From Agreia sp. COWG (GTDB taxonomy: Bacteria > Actinomycetota > Actinomycetes > Actinomycetales > Microbacteriaceae), in NCBI RefSeq assembly GCF_904528075.1, contig NZ_LR882035.1, positions 248,001-312,000 of the forward strand: a DNA stretch of 64,000 nt, written 5' to 3'. The notes below the pieces were generated by a model, which worked only from the letters and a program-made list of their open reading frames with translations, searched no databases and was not told the origin of the DNA. Position numbers and translations under genes: made by a program. Shown one piece after another: positions 42,551 through 51,300 of this stretch (its first letter is position 1; every line of letters begins with the position of its first letter).

Positions 42551-43492
42551 ATGACCGTCACCACTCGGCTCCGATCGAGTGAGACGCGAACGGCGGGTGC
42601 GGCTCCGAGCCGCACCCGCCGGCGCCGCGTCGCCTCGTTCAAGGCGTTCCTCTACGTCGCGCCGGCGCTCGCGTTCTCGCTGATCTTCCTCATCGTTCCC
42701 ACCCTGCAGACGGCGTGGTACTCGCTCTACGACTGGAACGGGCTCAGCGCCGCCACCTGGGCGGGCGTGCAGAACTACATCGACATCGTGCAAGACGAGC
42801 AGTTGCGCGACTCGTTCATGCACGTCGGCGTGCTCGTGGTGTTCTACTCGTTCCTGCCCATCGCCGTGGCCCTGCTGCTCACGATGGTCATCTCGCGGGC
42901 CCATGCGCTTCGCGGCATGTCCTTCTTTCGCACGGTGCTGTTTCTGCCGCAGGTCATCGCCTCGGTCGTCGTCGCCACCACGTGGCTGTCGATCTACTCA
43001 CCGAACGGCCTGCTTAACACGCTGCTGAGGGCCATCGGGCTCGACTCGCTCACCCACGTGTGGCTCGGCGACTTCAACACCGCGCTCGTCTCGGTGGGCT
43101 TCGTGGGCACCTGGCTCAACGTGGGCCTCTGCCTGGTGCTGTTTCTCAGCGGCGTCGGCAACGTGCAGCCCGAGCTGTTCGAGGCCGCGCGGCTCGACGG
43201 CGCGAGCGGCCTGCAGGAGTTCTTCGGCATCACCCTGCCTGCGCTCCGCGGTCAGATCACCGTGGCGCTCACCCTCACCGTGGTGTCGTCGCTCAAGACC
43301 TTCGACCTCGTCTACATCACCACCAGGGGAGGGCCCGGAAACAGCACCTCCGTCCCCGCCTTCGAGGCCTACAACCGTGCCTTCAACTCCGGCCAGGTCG
43401 GCTCCGCGGCGAGCGTCGCGGTGGTGCTCACCGTCGGCATCCTGTTGATCACCGCGCTCATCGGGCGCCTGCAACCGAAAGACACGGAATGA
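42551..43492 (+). CDS. CUT1 ABC transporter permease (MalF/UgpA-like)
   Basis: A 313-residue, six-helix inner-membrane subunit. The EAARLDGASGLQEFFGITLPALR loop (about 209-231) is the EAA motif that docks to the ATPase. AAGGATT precedes the ATG. It overlaps the second permease by 4 bases. No ATPase gene is nearby, so it probably uses a shared MsiK-like ATPase encoded elsewhere, as is usual for actinobacterial CUT1 systems. Confidence 0.9.
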   Translation: MTVTTRLRSSETRTAGAAPSRTRRRRVASFKAFLYVAPALAFSLIFLIVPTLQTAWYSLYDWNGLSAATWAGVQNYIDIVQDEQLRDSFMHVGVLVVFYSFLPIAVALLLTMVISRAHALRGMSFFRTVLFLPQVIASVVVATTWLSIYSPNGLLNTLLRAIGLDSLTHVWLGDFNTALVSVGFVGTWLNVGLCLVLFLSGVGNVQPELFEAARLDGASGLQEFFGITLPALRGQITVALTLTVVSSLKTFDLVYITTRGGPGNSTSVPAFEAYNRAFNSGQVGSAASVAVVLTVGILLITALIGRLQPKDTE

Positions 43493-44310
43493 AGCTCTCG
43501 CTCGGCGAAAAGCTCGTCACCTATCTCGTTCTCGTCATCTTCGCCGCGTTCGCGCTGGTGCCACTGCTCGGCGTCGTCATCACCGCGGTCACGCCGTCGA
43601 GCTCCACGAGCGGCTTCCGCCTGCCAGAGAGCATCGAGCTCGGAAACTTCGTCGAGGCGTGGGACAGGGGCCACTTCGCGCAGTACATCGTCTCGAGCGT
43701 GATCGTCACGGTCACCGTGATCGCGGTCACCACCGTTCTCAGCGTGATGGCCGGATTCGCGTTCGCGAGACTCAAGTTCTTCGGCTCGAACATCGTGTTC
43801 TTCGTGCTGCTCGCCGGGCTGCTGCTGCCGGCCGAGGCGTTCATCATTCCGCTGTACTTCAACCTGCGCTCGGCGCACGTCACCGACAGCTACTGGGCGC
43901 TCATTCTGCCCCAGATCGCGCAGTCGCTGGCGTTCGGCATCTTCTGGATGCGCAACCAGTTCATGTCGTTCCCCGGCGAGGTCATCGAGGCGGCGCGGCT
44001 CGACGGCGCCACCGATCTGCGCACGCTCTGGCAGATCATCGTGCCGCCGTCGATTCCGTCGATCATGACCATGTGCCTGCTCGTCGCCATGTGGACCTGG
44101 AACGAGTTCCTCATTCCGCTCGTGATGGTGACGCAGGACAACCTGCGCACCGCGCCGCTCGGGCTCGCCTTCTTTCAGGGCCAGCACGCCACCGACTACT
44201 CGCTGCTCGCCGCGGCGGGCATCATCATCGCCGCGCCCATCGTTGTGCTCTACTTCTTTCTGCAGCGCCGTTTCATCAGCGGCATGCTCGACGGCATCTC
44301 GAGCCGATGA
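43489..44310 (+). CDS. CUT1 ABC transporter permease (MalG/UgpE-like)
   Basis: A 273-residue second permease with six helices. The EAA loop EVIEAARLDGATDLRTLWQIIVPPSIP is at about 164-190, and the terminal YFFLQRRFISGMLDG is the typical end of MalG-type subunits. It overlaps both neighbours by 4 bases (ATGA), so the operon is tightly coupled through to the acyltransferase-like gene. Confidence 0.9.
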   Translation: MKLSLGEKLVTYLVLVIFAAFALVPLLGVVITAVTPSSSTSGFRLPESIELGNFVEAWDRGHFAQYIVSSVIVTVTVIAVTTVLSVMAGFAFARLKFFGSNIVFFVLLAGLLLPAEAFIIPLYFNLRSAHVTDSYWALILPQIAQSLAFGIFWMRNQFMSFPGEVIEAARLDGATDLRTLWQIIVPPSIPSIMTMCLLVAMWTWNEFLIPLVMVTQDNLRTAPLGLAFFQGQHATDYSLLAAAGIIIAAPIVVLYFFLQRRFISGMLDGISSR

Positions 44311-45206
44311 CGCGCGAGCAACGCATTCTCGACCAGCTGACACCCAGAGAGGCGGCACGGGCCGTGACCTACGACGAGAACACCCTGTTCGATCTCCTCG
44401 CCATCGACGAGGCCGATCGCGCCGACTGCGCTCGCCTGCTCGCCCGGTCAGACGACGAGGTGCAGGTTGCCCCCGCTGTGGCGGCACTCAGGCGCAGCTT
44501 CGGCAGCTTCAACGAGATCACGGTCGACGAGCCCACGCAGGAGCCGCTCGTCTGGCTGAAGGCGTTCTTCGAGCTCACGCCCCAGGTCGTCGAATGGAGC
44601 CGCGAGAACGACATTCCCGATCAGGTGGTGCGCGACACCCTGGCCGACGTGGGGCGGCACCTCGCCATCAGCCGCCGCGTCACCGGCGAGTTCGGGCTGC
44701 AGACGTGGCGCTGGCTCACGCACCACTTCACTGTGCGCATCTTCGCGCTGGGCAGGCTGCAGTTCGCCCTGCAGCGGGCCACGCCCACGATCGTGGTCGA
44801 CGGCGTGATCGCCGCCGGAGACTGGGTGCTCGCGGTGCACATCCCGGAGTCCGGCCCGCTCACCCCCGCCCTCGTCGATGAGAGCCTCGACGCGGCGAAG
44901 ACGTTCTTCGCAGAGCACTTTCCCGAGCATCCGGTCTCTGTGGTCACGTGCGACTCGTGGATGCTCGACCCGTTTCTGCTCGACCGAGTCGCCCCCGAGA
45001 GCAACGTGGGTTCGTTCGTGCGGCGCTTCACCCCGATCGGCCACTCGAGCGACGGCCACACCGATGCGCTGTACTTCGTCTTTCGCACTCGCGACCTGAC
45101 CCGCCTCGACGAGCTGCCGCGCGACACGTCGCTGCAGCGCGCCGTGCTCGAGCGCTTCGAACTCGGCGAGACGTGGCAGGTGGCGTGGGGGTACCTGCTG
45201 CTGTGA
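44307..45206 (+). CDS. Acyltransferase-domain protein (NAT_N/GNAT_C-like)
   Basis: A 299-residue soluble protein. An N-terminal helical domain (about 1-140) and a C-terminal GNAT-like half with WVLAVHIPESGPLTP and a final WQVAWGYLLL resemble the paired NAT_N and GNAT_C families of uncharacterised acyltransferases (recalled). Start overlaps the permease stop by 4 bases. Its presence as the last gene of a sugar ABC operon is consistent: homologues often follow CUT1 permeases in actinobacteria, perhaps acylating or deacylating the imported glycoside. No substrate evidence. Confidence 0.65.
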   Translation: MTREQRILDQLTPREAARAVTYDENTLFDLLAIDEADRADCARLLARSDDEVQVAPAVAALRRSFGSFNEITVDEPTQEPLVWLKAFFELTPQVVEWSRENDIPDQVVRDTLADVGRHLAISRRVTGEFGLQTWRWLTHHFTVRIFALGRLQFALQRATPTIVVDGVIAAGDWVLAVHIPESGPLTPALVDESLDAAKTFFAEHFPEHPVSVVTCDSWMLDPFLLDRVAPESNVGSFVRRFTPIGHSSDGHTDALYFVFRTRDLTRLDELPRDTSLQRAVLERFELGETWQVAWGYLLL

Positions 45207-45288
45207 CGGTCGCTGCGCTGCGCTGTGCTCGCAGACGGCGTCGGTGGGGCGCCGCGGGGCGTGCTAAGATTTCATCTGGTCTTGACCT

Positions 45289-45362
<74 letters not shown>

Positions 45363-45370
45363 CAGCACCA

Positions 45371-45405
45371 AAAGCCCCCGACTCTCACGAGTCGGGGGCT
45401 TTTTC
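45371..45405 (+). terminator. Rho-independent terminator after tRNA-Arg
   Basis: GCCCCCGACTC (45374-45384) pairs perfectly with GAGTCGGGGGC (45389-45399) around a 4-base loop and is followed by TTTTTCTTT. Confidence 0.93.
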
Positions 45406-45498
45406 TTTGCCCACTCGTGCTGATGTCGGCCATAGGGAACCGCGGGATCGTCGTCGGCGAGTGGAAGTCTCGCTGCACTGCGGGCTAGCCTCGTTTAG

Positions 45499-45693
45499 AT
45501 GTTCTACAACGACTGGACCCAGATCTTTTACATCGCATTCATGGTGGTGCTTTTCCTCGGCGCAATTGCGCTCATTGCGCTCATCGGGCGCCTCGTGCTG
45601 GCTGCAACCGCAGCCCTCCAGAGCTACCGGCGCGTACAAGAGCTCAAGATCGAATTGGCGATTGCAGACGGCACCGACGACATCAAACTCTGA
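45499..45693 (+). CDS. Small single-helix or hairpin membrane protein
   Basis: A 64-residue protein. A hydrophobic segment (residues about 8-38, FYIAFMVVLFLGAIALIALI...LVLAATAAL) is followed by a charged amphipathic tail ending DDIKL. TAGCCT (45486-45491) lies 7 bases before the ATG, fitting leaderless initiation. Function unknown. An overlapping frame on the same strand lacks such features. Confidence 0.65.
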   Translation: MFYNDWTQIFYIAFMVVLFLGAIALIALIGRLVLAATAALQSYRRVQELKIELAIADGTDDIKL

Positions 45694-46055
45694 CCTAGGC
45701 GGCGCCCGCTAGGCGATCAGCACCTCGGGCCGCCCAACCAGCAGCTGGAACGGTTAGGCCCACTGCAGAAACCACCCCTCGGTGCGGGGTGACGGTTGAG
45801 CAGCGAATCACTTATTTCTCTTCCTCGACGTCGGTGACAGCAACCCCGACAGCAACGCGGGTGATTTCGCTGGCGTCCGGTGGTTTCGGGCGCTCCAATT
45901 CAGGAGGAAGAGTGGTGCGGCGTGCGAAAACTCGAGGATACGGCTGTTTTTCCTGAATAGTGGCGATGTGGTCGGCGAGCACCACTCGTGAAGCGGCAGC
46001 GGCCCTACCCTTGGGAGGGTGCGCATCCGGCGCACGTCATCTGCAGGGGGTCCGG
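45694..46055. other. Mostly gene-free interval, with one candidate minus-strand small gene
   Basis: About 360 bases between the small membrane protein and the next membrane-protein gene. The stretch 45694-45811 shows nothing recognisable apart from short GC-rich inverted repeats. The part 45812-45985 can encode a 57-residue protein on the minus strand (listed separately). TACCCT at 46006-46011 is a candidate -10 for the rightward gene. Confidence 0.6.
45812..45985 (-). CDS. Candidate 57-residue protein, GTG start
   Basis: A minus-strand frame from GTG 45985 (or GTG 45982) to TAA 45814-45812. The product has a believable composition: an amphipathic start (VVLADHIATIQEKQ), a basic RVFARR patch, a Pro-rich centre (ELERPKPPDASE) and an acidic TDVEEEK end. 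Third positions are G/C-rich as in real genes here. There is no convincing Shine-Dalgarno and no family recognised, so it could be spurious. Confidence 0.4.
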   Translation of the reverse strand: MVLADHIATIQEKQPYPRVFARRTTLPPELERPKPPDASEITRVAVGVAVTDVEEEK

Positions 46056-47096
46056 ATGCCGCGGCAACGTCGTTCCACAGCGTGGGCCGTGCTCGCGGCC
46101 GGCCTCATCGCGGTCGGCGCCCTACTCGCCCCTGTTGGGGTCGTCGCCTCCTGGGCCGACGCCGAACTCACGAGCACCGATCGCTTCGTCGAGGCCTTCA
46201 CCCCTCTCGCGACGGCGCCCGCCGTGCAGAAGCTCGTCGTCTCGCAGACCTCGCAGGTCATCGACGAGCAGCTCGACCTCGACGCGATCGCGAACGACGC
46301 CATCGACAACCTGGGCACCGGGCCGCTCGCCTCTGCAGCGCTCAAGGCGCTGTCGGGCTCGGCCGTGGGCGGGCTGAGCGACGTGATCGACTCGGGCATC
46401 ACAGGCTTCGTGTCGTCAGAGGCATTCGTCGATGCGTGGAGGCAGACGCTGCGCTCCTCGCACTCCGAGGTGATGGCGGCGCTGAGTGGAGATCCGCAGG
46501 CCGCGCTGGCATTCGGCACCGACGGCTCGATCGGCGTGCAGCTCGGCCCCATCGTCGCCCAGGTGCGGCAGTCGCTCGTCGATCAGGGGCTGAGCTTCGC
46601 CTCGCTCATTCCCGAGGTCGATCGCACGGTGGTCGTGGGCCAGAGCGATCTGCTGCCGACGATTCAATCCGGCTACCGCTTCGTGACCGCGGCCGGACCG
46701 TGGCTTCCCTGGCTTGCGCTGGCGCTGCTCGTCGCCGGTGTGCTGGCCGCGCGCCGTCGATCGCTCGCCCTCCTCGTGGCGGGAATCGCCCTGTCGCTGG
46801 GAATGGTGCTGACCCTCGTCGTCGTGGCGCTCGCCCGCTCGGTCGCGGTCTCGTCGATCGACCAGAACCTGTTGCCGGCAGATCTCGTCGGCACGGTCTA
46901 CGACGCCCTCACCGCCGACATGCGTGTCACGGCGCTCGTCGCGCTCGTCGTTGGTGTCGTCGCCGCGGCAGCTGGCTGGGTCAGCGGGCCATCGGCCCGA
47001 GCGGGATCGTTTCGGTCGTGGTCGTCGGCTCAGGCGAACCGGATGCGCCGCGCGTCCGACGCAGCATCGCCACCGTCCGCAGCGCCGCCTGCCTGA
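46056..47096 (+). CDS. Membrane protein with large extracytoplasmic domain
   Basis: A 346-residue protein. A first helix (about 10-32) and a 190-residue external domain rich in Asp/Ser/Val with LTSTDRFVEAFTPLATAPAVQKLV are followed by three helices from about residue 212, and a basic cytosolic tail. This domain plan is common in uncharacterised actinobacterial membrane proteins. CAGGGGG lies 5 bases before ATG 46056, which was preferred to the longer upstream frame. Function unknown. Confidence 0.78.
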   Translation: MPRQRRSTAWAVLAAGLIAVGALLAPVGVVASWADAELTSTDRFVEAFTPLATAPAVQKLVVSQTSQVIDEQLDLDAIANDAIDNLGTGPLASAALKALSGSAVGGLSDVIDSGITGFVSSEAFVDAWRQTLRSSHSEVMAALSGDPQAALAFGTDGSIGVQLGPIVAQVRQSLVDQGLSFASLIPEVDRTVVVGQSDLLPTIQSGYRFVTAAGPWLPWLALALLVAGVLAARRRSLALLVAGIALSLGMVLTLVVVALARSVAVSSIDQNLLPADLVGTVYDALTADMRVTALVALVVGVVAAAAGWVSGPSARAGSFRSWSSAQANRMRRASDAASPPSAAPPA

Positions 47097-47099
47097 GCT

Positions 47100-47588
47100 C
47101 TACTTGCCGCCCGGAGGGCCCACCATCAGCAGCGTGGTCATGATCACGGCGAGGGCGACGAGCAGCGCGGCGGCTAGGGGGAGCGGGCGCTTGATGGCCC
47201 AGCGGAACATCCGGTCGAGGGGGCGCGCGTCGCGTGGGTCGTCGGTGGCCTCTGTGCGCCAGCCGCCCTCGAGGTGGCCGTGCCGGGCGAGCCAGCGCTC
47301 CATGGGGATGGTGGCGTAGGGCACGACGGCCGAGGCTACCGCGAGGGCCGCGAGGCCGAGCTTCCAGCGCTGGTTGACCGCGACGACCGCGGCCAGCAGG
47401 GCATAGGCGATGAAGACGAGCCCGTGCACGAAGCCGGCGATCGACACGGGCCAGTCGCCGACTCCCACCACGTACTTCAGCAGCATCGCGACGATGAGCA
47501 TCGTCCAGGTGATGGTCTCGAGAAGGGCGAAGACCCGGAACAGCGTCTCGGGGGTGACTGTGCGGCGGCCGGTGGTGACGGGAGGCAT
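47100..47588 (-). CDS. DUF3817 integral membrane protein
   Basis: A 162-residue protein. The DUF3817 core (FRVFALLETITWTMLIVAMLLKYVVG... VHGLVFIAYALLA) has three helices, and a fourth helix lies near the C-terminus after a charged loop. The family is widespread in actinobacteria and of unknown role. A minus-strand CACAAT stands 6 bases before the ATG, the same arrangement as the methyltransferase at 1475, suggesting a leaderless start. Convergent with the previous gene (3-base gap). Confidence 0.82.
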   Translation of the reverse strand: MPPVTTGRRTVTPETLFRVFALLETITWTMLIVAMLLKYVVGVGDWPVSIAGFVHGLVFIAYALLAAVVAVNQRWKLGLAALAVASAVVPYATIPMERWLARHGHLEGGWRTEATDDPRDARPLDRMFRWAIKRPLPLAAALLVALAVIMTTLLMVGPPGGK

Positions 47589-47717
47589 GCGCCCATTGTG
47601 GCGCACCCGGATCCGCACCCGATGTGCGCGCAACCGCGTCTTCTGGGGGTTCTTACACCACTCGGTGCCAGAGTAAAGGCCAGCATGACATCGCTGACCG
47701 AGTCGAAGGAGGCCGTT

Positions 47718-48239
47718 ATGGCTGAGAAGAAGTCGAAAAAGTCCACGCCCGCCGCGACGAAGAAGTCCGCGAGCAAGGCATCGAAGAACATCGAGAAGAA
47801 GCTCGAGCTCGCCGCGAAGGAGGCCATCGAGGCCGCTGAGAAGGCAGTCAAGAAGGCCCGGAAAGCCGCCAAGGCCAGCACGAAAGATGTTCGCAAGAAG
47901 GCGAAAGACGTGGCGCACGATCTCGAGTCCGTGGTGAAGCGCAGCGCGCCGTCGACGACGTCGTCGCTCGGGCAGGCGCGCGACGAGGCAGTCGCCGCCA
48001 CGAAGTCGGCGGTCGCCGCGTCGAAGCAGGCGGCGGCGAACGTCGCAGCCACAAAGCCCGCAGCAGCGGCCAAGACCGCGACCGCGACCGCGGCAAAGCT
48101 CGTGTCCGCAACCGCGACGAAGTCGGCTACCCCGAAGCCGCCGACCCTGCTCGAGCTGCGCGCCCAGGCGAAAGCCAAGGGCATCACGGGGTACTCGCGT
48201 ATGTCGCGCGCCATCCTCGTGGAGCGACTCAAAGACTGA
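47718..48239 (+). CDS. Histone-H1-like protein with Rho-N/SAP-like tail
   Basis: A 173-residue, very Lys/Ala-rich protein. The N-terminal 70 residues are dense in KK and AK pairs (eukaryotic H1-tail-like), and a Thr/Ala/Lys linker follows. The last 30 residues (LLELRAQAKAKGITGYSRMSRAILVERLKD) fit the Rho N-terminal/SAP-like helix-extended-loop-helix that binds nucleic acid. It probably coats or bridges DNA. AAGGAGG is 5 bases before ATG 47718, better than an upstream in-frame ATG. A strong stem-loop follows the stop. Confidence 0.8.
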   Translation: MAEKKSKKSTPAATKKSASKASKNIEKKLELAAKEAIEAAEKAVKKARKAAKASTKDVRKKAKDVAHDLESVVKRSAPSTTSSLGQARDEAVAATKSAVAASKQAAANVAATKPAAAAKTATATAAKLVSATATKSATPKPPTLLELRAQAKAKGITGYSRMSRAILVERLKD

Positions 48240-48260
48240 GGCTACCGAGCGCACCGAACG

Positions 48261-48300
48261 ACGAATCGCCGGCACCCGAGGGTGCCGGCGATCCTTCGTT
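48261..48300. terminator. Bidirectional stem-loop between convergent genes
   Basis: ATCGCCGGCACC (48265-48276) pairs perfectly with GGTGCCGGCGAT (48281-48292) around a 4-base loop. It lies between the stops of the histone-like gene and the nuclease/nucleotidase gene. There is only a weak T-rich tail. Confidence 0.75.
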
Positions 48301-48313
48301 TCGGGGTGAGTGG

Positions 48314-51300
48314 TTAGCTCTCCGAGGCCGTTGTCGCGTTGCGACGGCGGCGCATCACGGTGAATGCCCCTCCGGCGACGAGCAGCAGCAACGCCCCCAT
48401 GAGCAGCGGCGCAGCCGCGGTGCCCGTGTTGGCGAGCCCGGCGGTGTCGTTGCCGCCCGCAGAGCCGGTTGCCCCGCCGGCCGGGTCGGAGCCCGGAACC
48501 GTCGCGCCCTGCTCAGCCAGCACGGTGAGCCCGGCCCAGCCGATCACCGAGCCAGCGGCATCCTGCACCGCCAGGCGGTGCTGACCCGCGGCGACATCGG
48601 TCGGAATGGTGACCTGAATCTCTCCGTCGGCGTTCACCAGCTGCCAGCCGCCGAGCTGCCTCGGCGTGGAATACAGCGCCGCCGAGACGTAGGTGCCGGC
48701 GTACTGCGCGCTGAGTTTGACGGTGATCGTCTGTCCGGGAAGCACCGTGTTGTCGCTCAGAACGATCCCGCCCTCGAGCTGCGGGGTGAGGCTCTCCTCG
48801 CCCGCGGCGACGGGGGCCTCGGCCGGCGGACCGGTCGGGGGTGCCACAACGGAGTTCACCGAGAGGGGTACCCGCACCGTTGTTCCGGTGGGCTTGGCGA
48901 CGATCACCAGGGTGGCGTTCGCCGCGACGTCACTCGGCACGGTGAATGCCACGGTCGACGCGCCCGCCGTGACCGGCGAGACGACAGCTGCCTCCGTACT
49001 GCCCTCGAACGATGCGCTGACCTCGGTCGTGGCCGGCACGCCCAGCGAGGTGAGGTCGAGCTTCGACAGCTGCACGGTGCCGGATGCTCCGGGCTCGAGC
49101 GTCTCGCTCGGAACGCCGGTGACCGACACGCCTCGGCGGTCGTAGGCCGGCGAGATCGGGCTGTTCCTCTTCAGGTAGCTGATCCACGCGTCCCGATCGA
49201 TCAGGCCGGAGTCGCGCGTGTTCGTTCCGTTGGTGAACTCACGGAAGTTGTCGCCGCCCGTGAGCAGGAAGCTGAACGTGCCGATCCGGTACTGCTTGGC
49301 CGGGTCGATGGCCTGTCCGTCCACCGTGATCGACGTGACGCGGTCTCCCTGTGCTCGGCTCGCATCGAACGTGTAGTTCACGTTGTTCGACAGACCGAGG
49401 TTGAGGAACGGCTTGGCCGGTGCGGAGCCGTTCGCCGTGGTCTGCCACTGCTGCTCGAGAACGGTCTTGAACTGGGCGCCGGTGAGGCTGGTGGTGCCCA
49501 GGTTGTTCACGAACGGAAGCACGGCGTTGGCCTCGGCATAGGTGATCACGCCGTCGTCGCCCTTCAGCAGCTCGGCGCGCAGGCCGCCGGCATTCACGAC
49601 GCCGATCTCCGCTCCGCCCAGGGTGGGGTTGGAGAGGCTCGAGACCAGCGAGTTCGCCACGAGGTTGCCGAGCGTCGACTCGGAGCTCCTGTCATCGCGG
49701 GCCGTACCGATGAAGGCGGTCGTGATGTCGGCGGTCACCGAGCCCACGGGCTGGTTTCCGACGACGGCGGCCTTCTGCAGTGCGCTGTCGACGATCGACT
49801 TGACCTCTGCCACGCGAGGGTAGCTCGCGACGAGAACGTCGTCTGCCGTGGTCACGCGGGGCACGTTGCGCGCCGTGTAGCTCACGACATCGTCATCGCT
49901 CGGGTCGACCGTCAGCACGATCTGGCCGATGTTCTCTCCGTAGCTTCCGGTCTGAAGCACGGGGCGCGTGACTCCGGGCTCGCCGGGAACCGGCGCATCC
50001 CACGCGTACTGCTTGTGTGTGTGGCCCGTGAAGATCGCGTCGACGTCGACCGACGTGTTGTTCACGATCTTGGCGAACGCGGTGTCGGTCAGGGCGAGCT
50101 CCTGCTCGAGGGTGGCGCCGTCGGGCGTGCCCGACCCTGCTCCCTCGTGATACTCGGCGATGAAGACGTCGGCGGCATCTGCCGCCTTCAGCTTGCCGAC
50201 GACGCGGTTCACAGCCTCGACCGGGTCTCCGAAGTCGAGCGTCGCGATGCGGTCGGGCGAGACGAGCGTCGGCGTCTCCTGGGTGACGGCTCCGATGACC
50301 GCGACGCGGACTCCGCCGACGGTGAAGATGTCGTACTCGTCGAGTGCCGGGGTCGTCGTGCCCTTGTTGTAGACGTTCGCGCCGAGGTAGCTCCAGTCGG
50401 CCTCGTCGTTAACGCGGCCGGCGAGGTCTGCGTAGCCCTGGTCGAACTCGTGGTTGCCGACGGCGGATGCCGCCAGCCCGAGCGCGTTGAGCACGTCGAT
50501 CGTCGGCTGGTCGTTCTGCGACGACGAGGCGAACAGCGACGCTCCGATGTTGTCGCCGTCAGAGAGGAAGAGGGTGTTGTTCTCGCCCTTCGCCTTCTTG
50601 AGCGACTCGATCGTTCCGGCGAACTTCACCGTGTTGGCATCGATGCGACCGTGGAAGTCGTTGATGTTCAGCAGGTTCACGTCGACCAGAGGAGCGCCGG
50701 TGAGGTTGAGGCCCACGACCACGGGGTCGTGGTCACTTGAGCGGTACGCATCCGGGGTGTAGAAGTTCGTCGCGTTGTAGTTGTAGCGGCTGTACTCCAG
50801 GGCGATCGACTCGACCGAGTTGATGTTCCAGATGTCGGTGCCGCTCACGTCGGCGGCCGCGGCCTTCGACGCGAACACGTGGTCGAGCGAGCCGACCGCG
50901 CCGTCGAAGGCGTAGCTCTTCTTGCCGGTGGCCTCGCCGAGATCGGTGAACCCGGCGGCGAGGATCACGTCGATCGGATCCTCCTTCTCGTAGGCGTTGA
51001 AGTCACCGCTCAACAGCACGCGGTCGATGCCGGTGTCGGTTGTGCGCTTCGCGGCGAAGGCGACGAGGGCCTTTGCCTGCTTCACGCGCGAGGCGTTGGA
51101 TGCGCCTTGGCCGTCGTTCTGGTCGGCGTCAGCGTCCTTTCCCGAACCCTTCGACTTGAAGTGGTTCACGATCGTGAGAAAGCGGCTGGCTTCCCCGCCG
51201 CCCTTCAGCTGGAACGCCTGCGAGAGCGGATAGCGCGCGTTGGCGAAGGCCGCGTCGTCGAGGATCACGGAGTCGCCGACGGTCTCGACGACGGCCGGCT

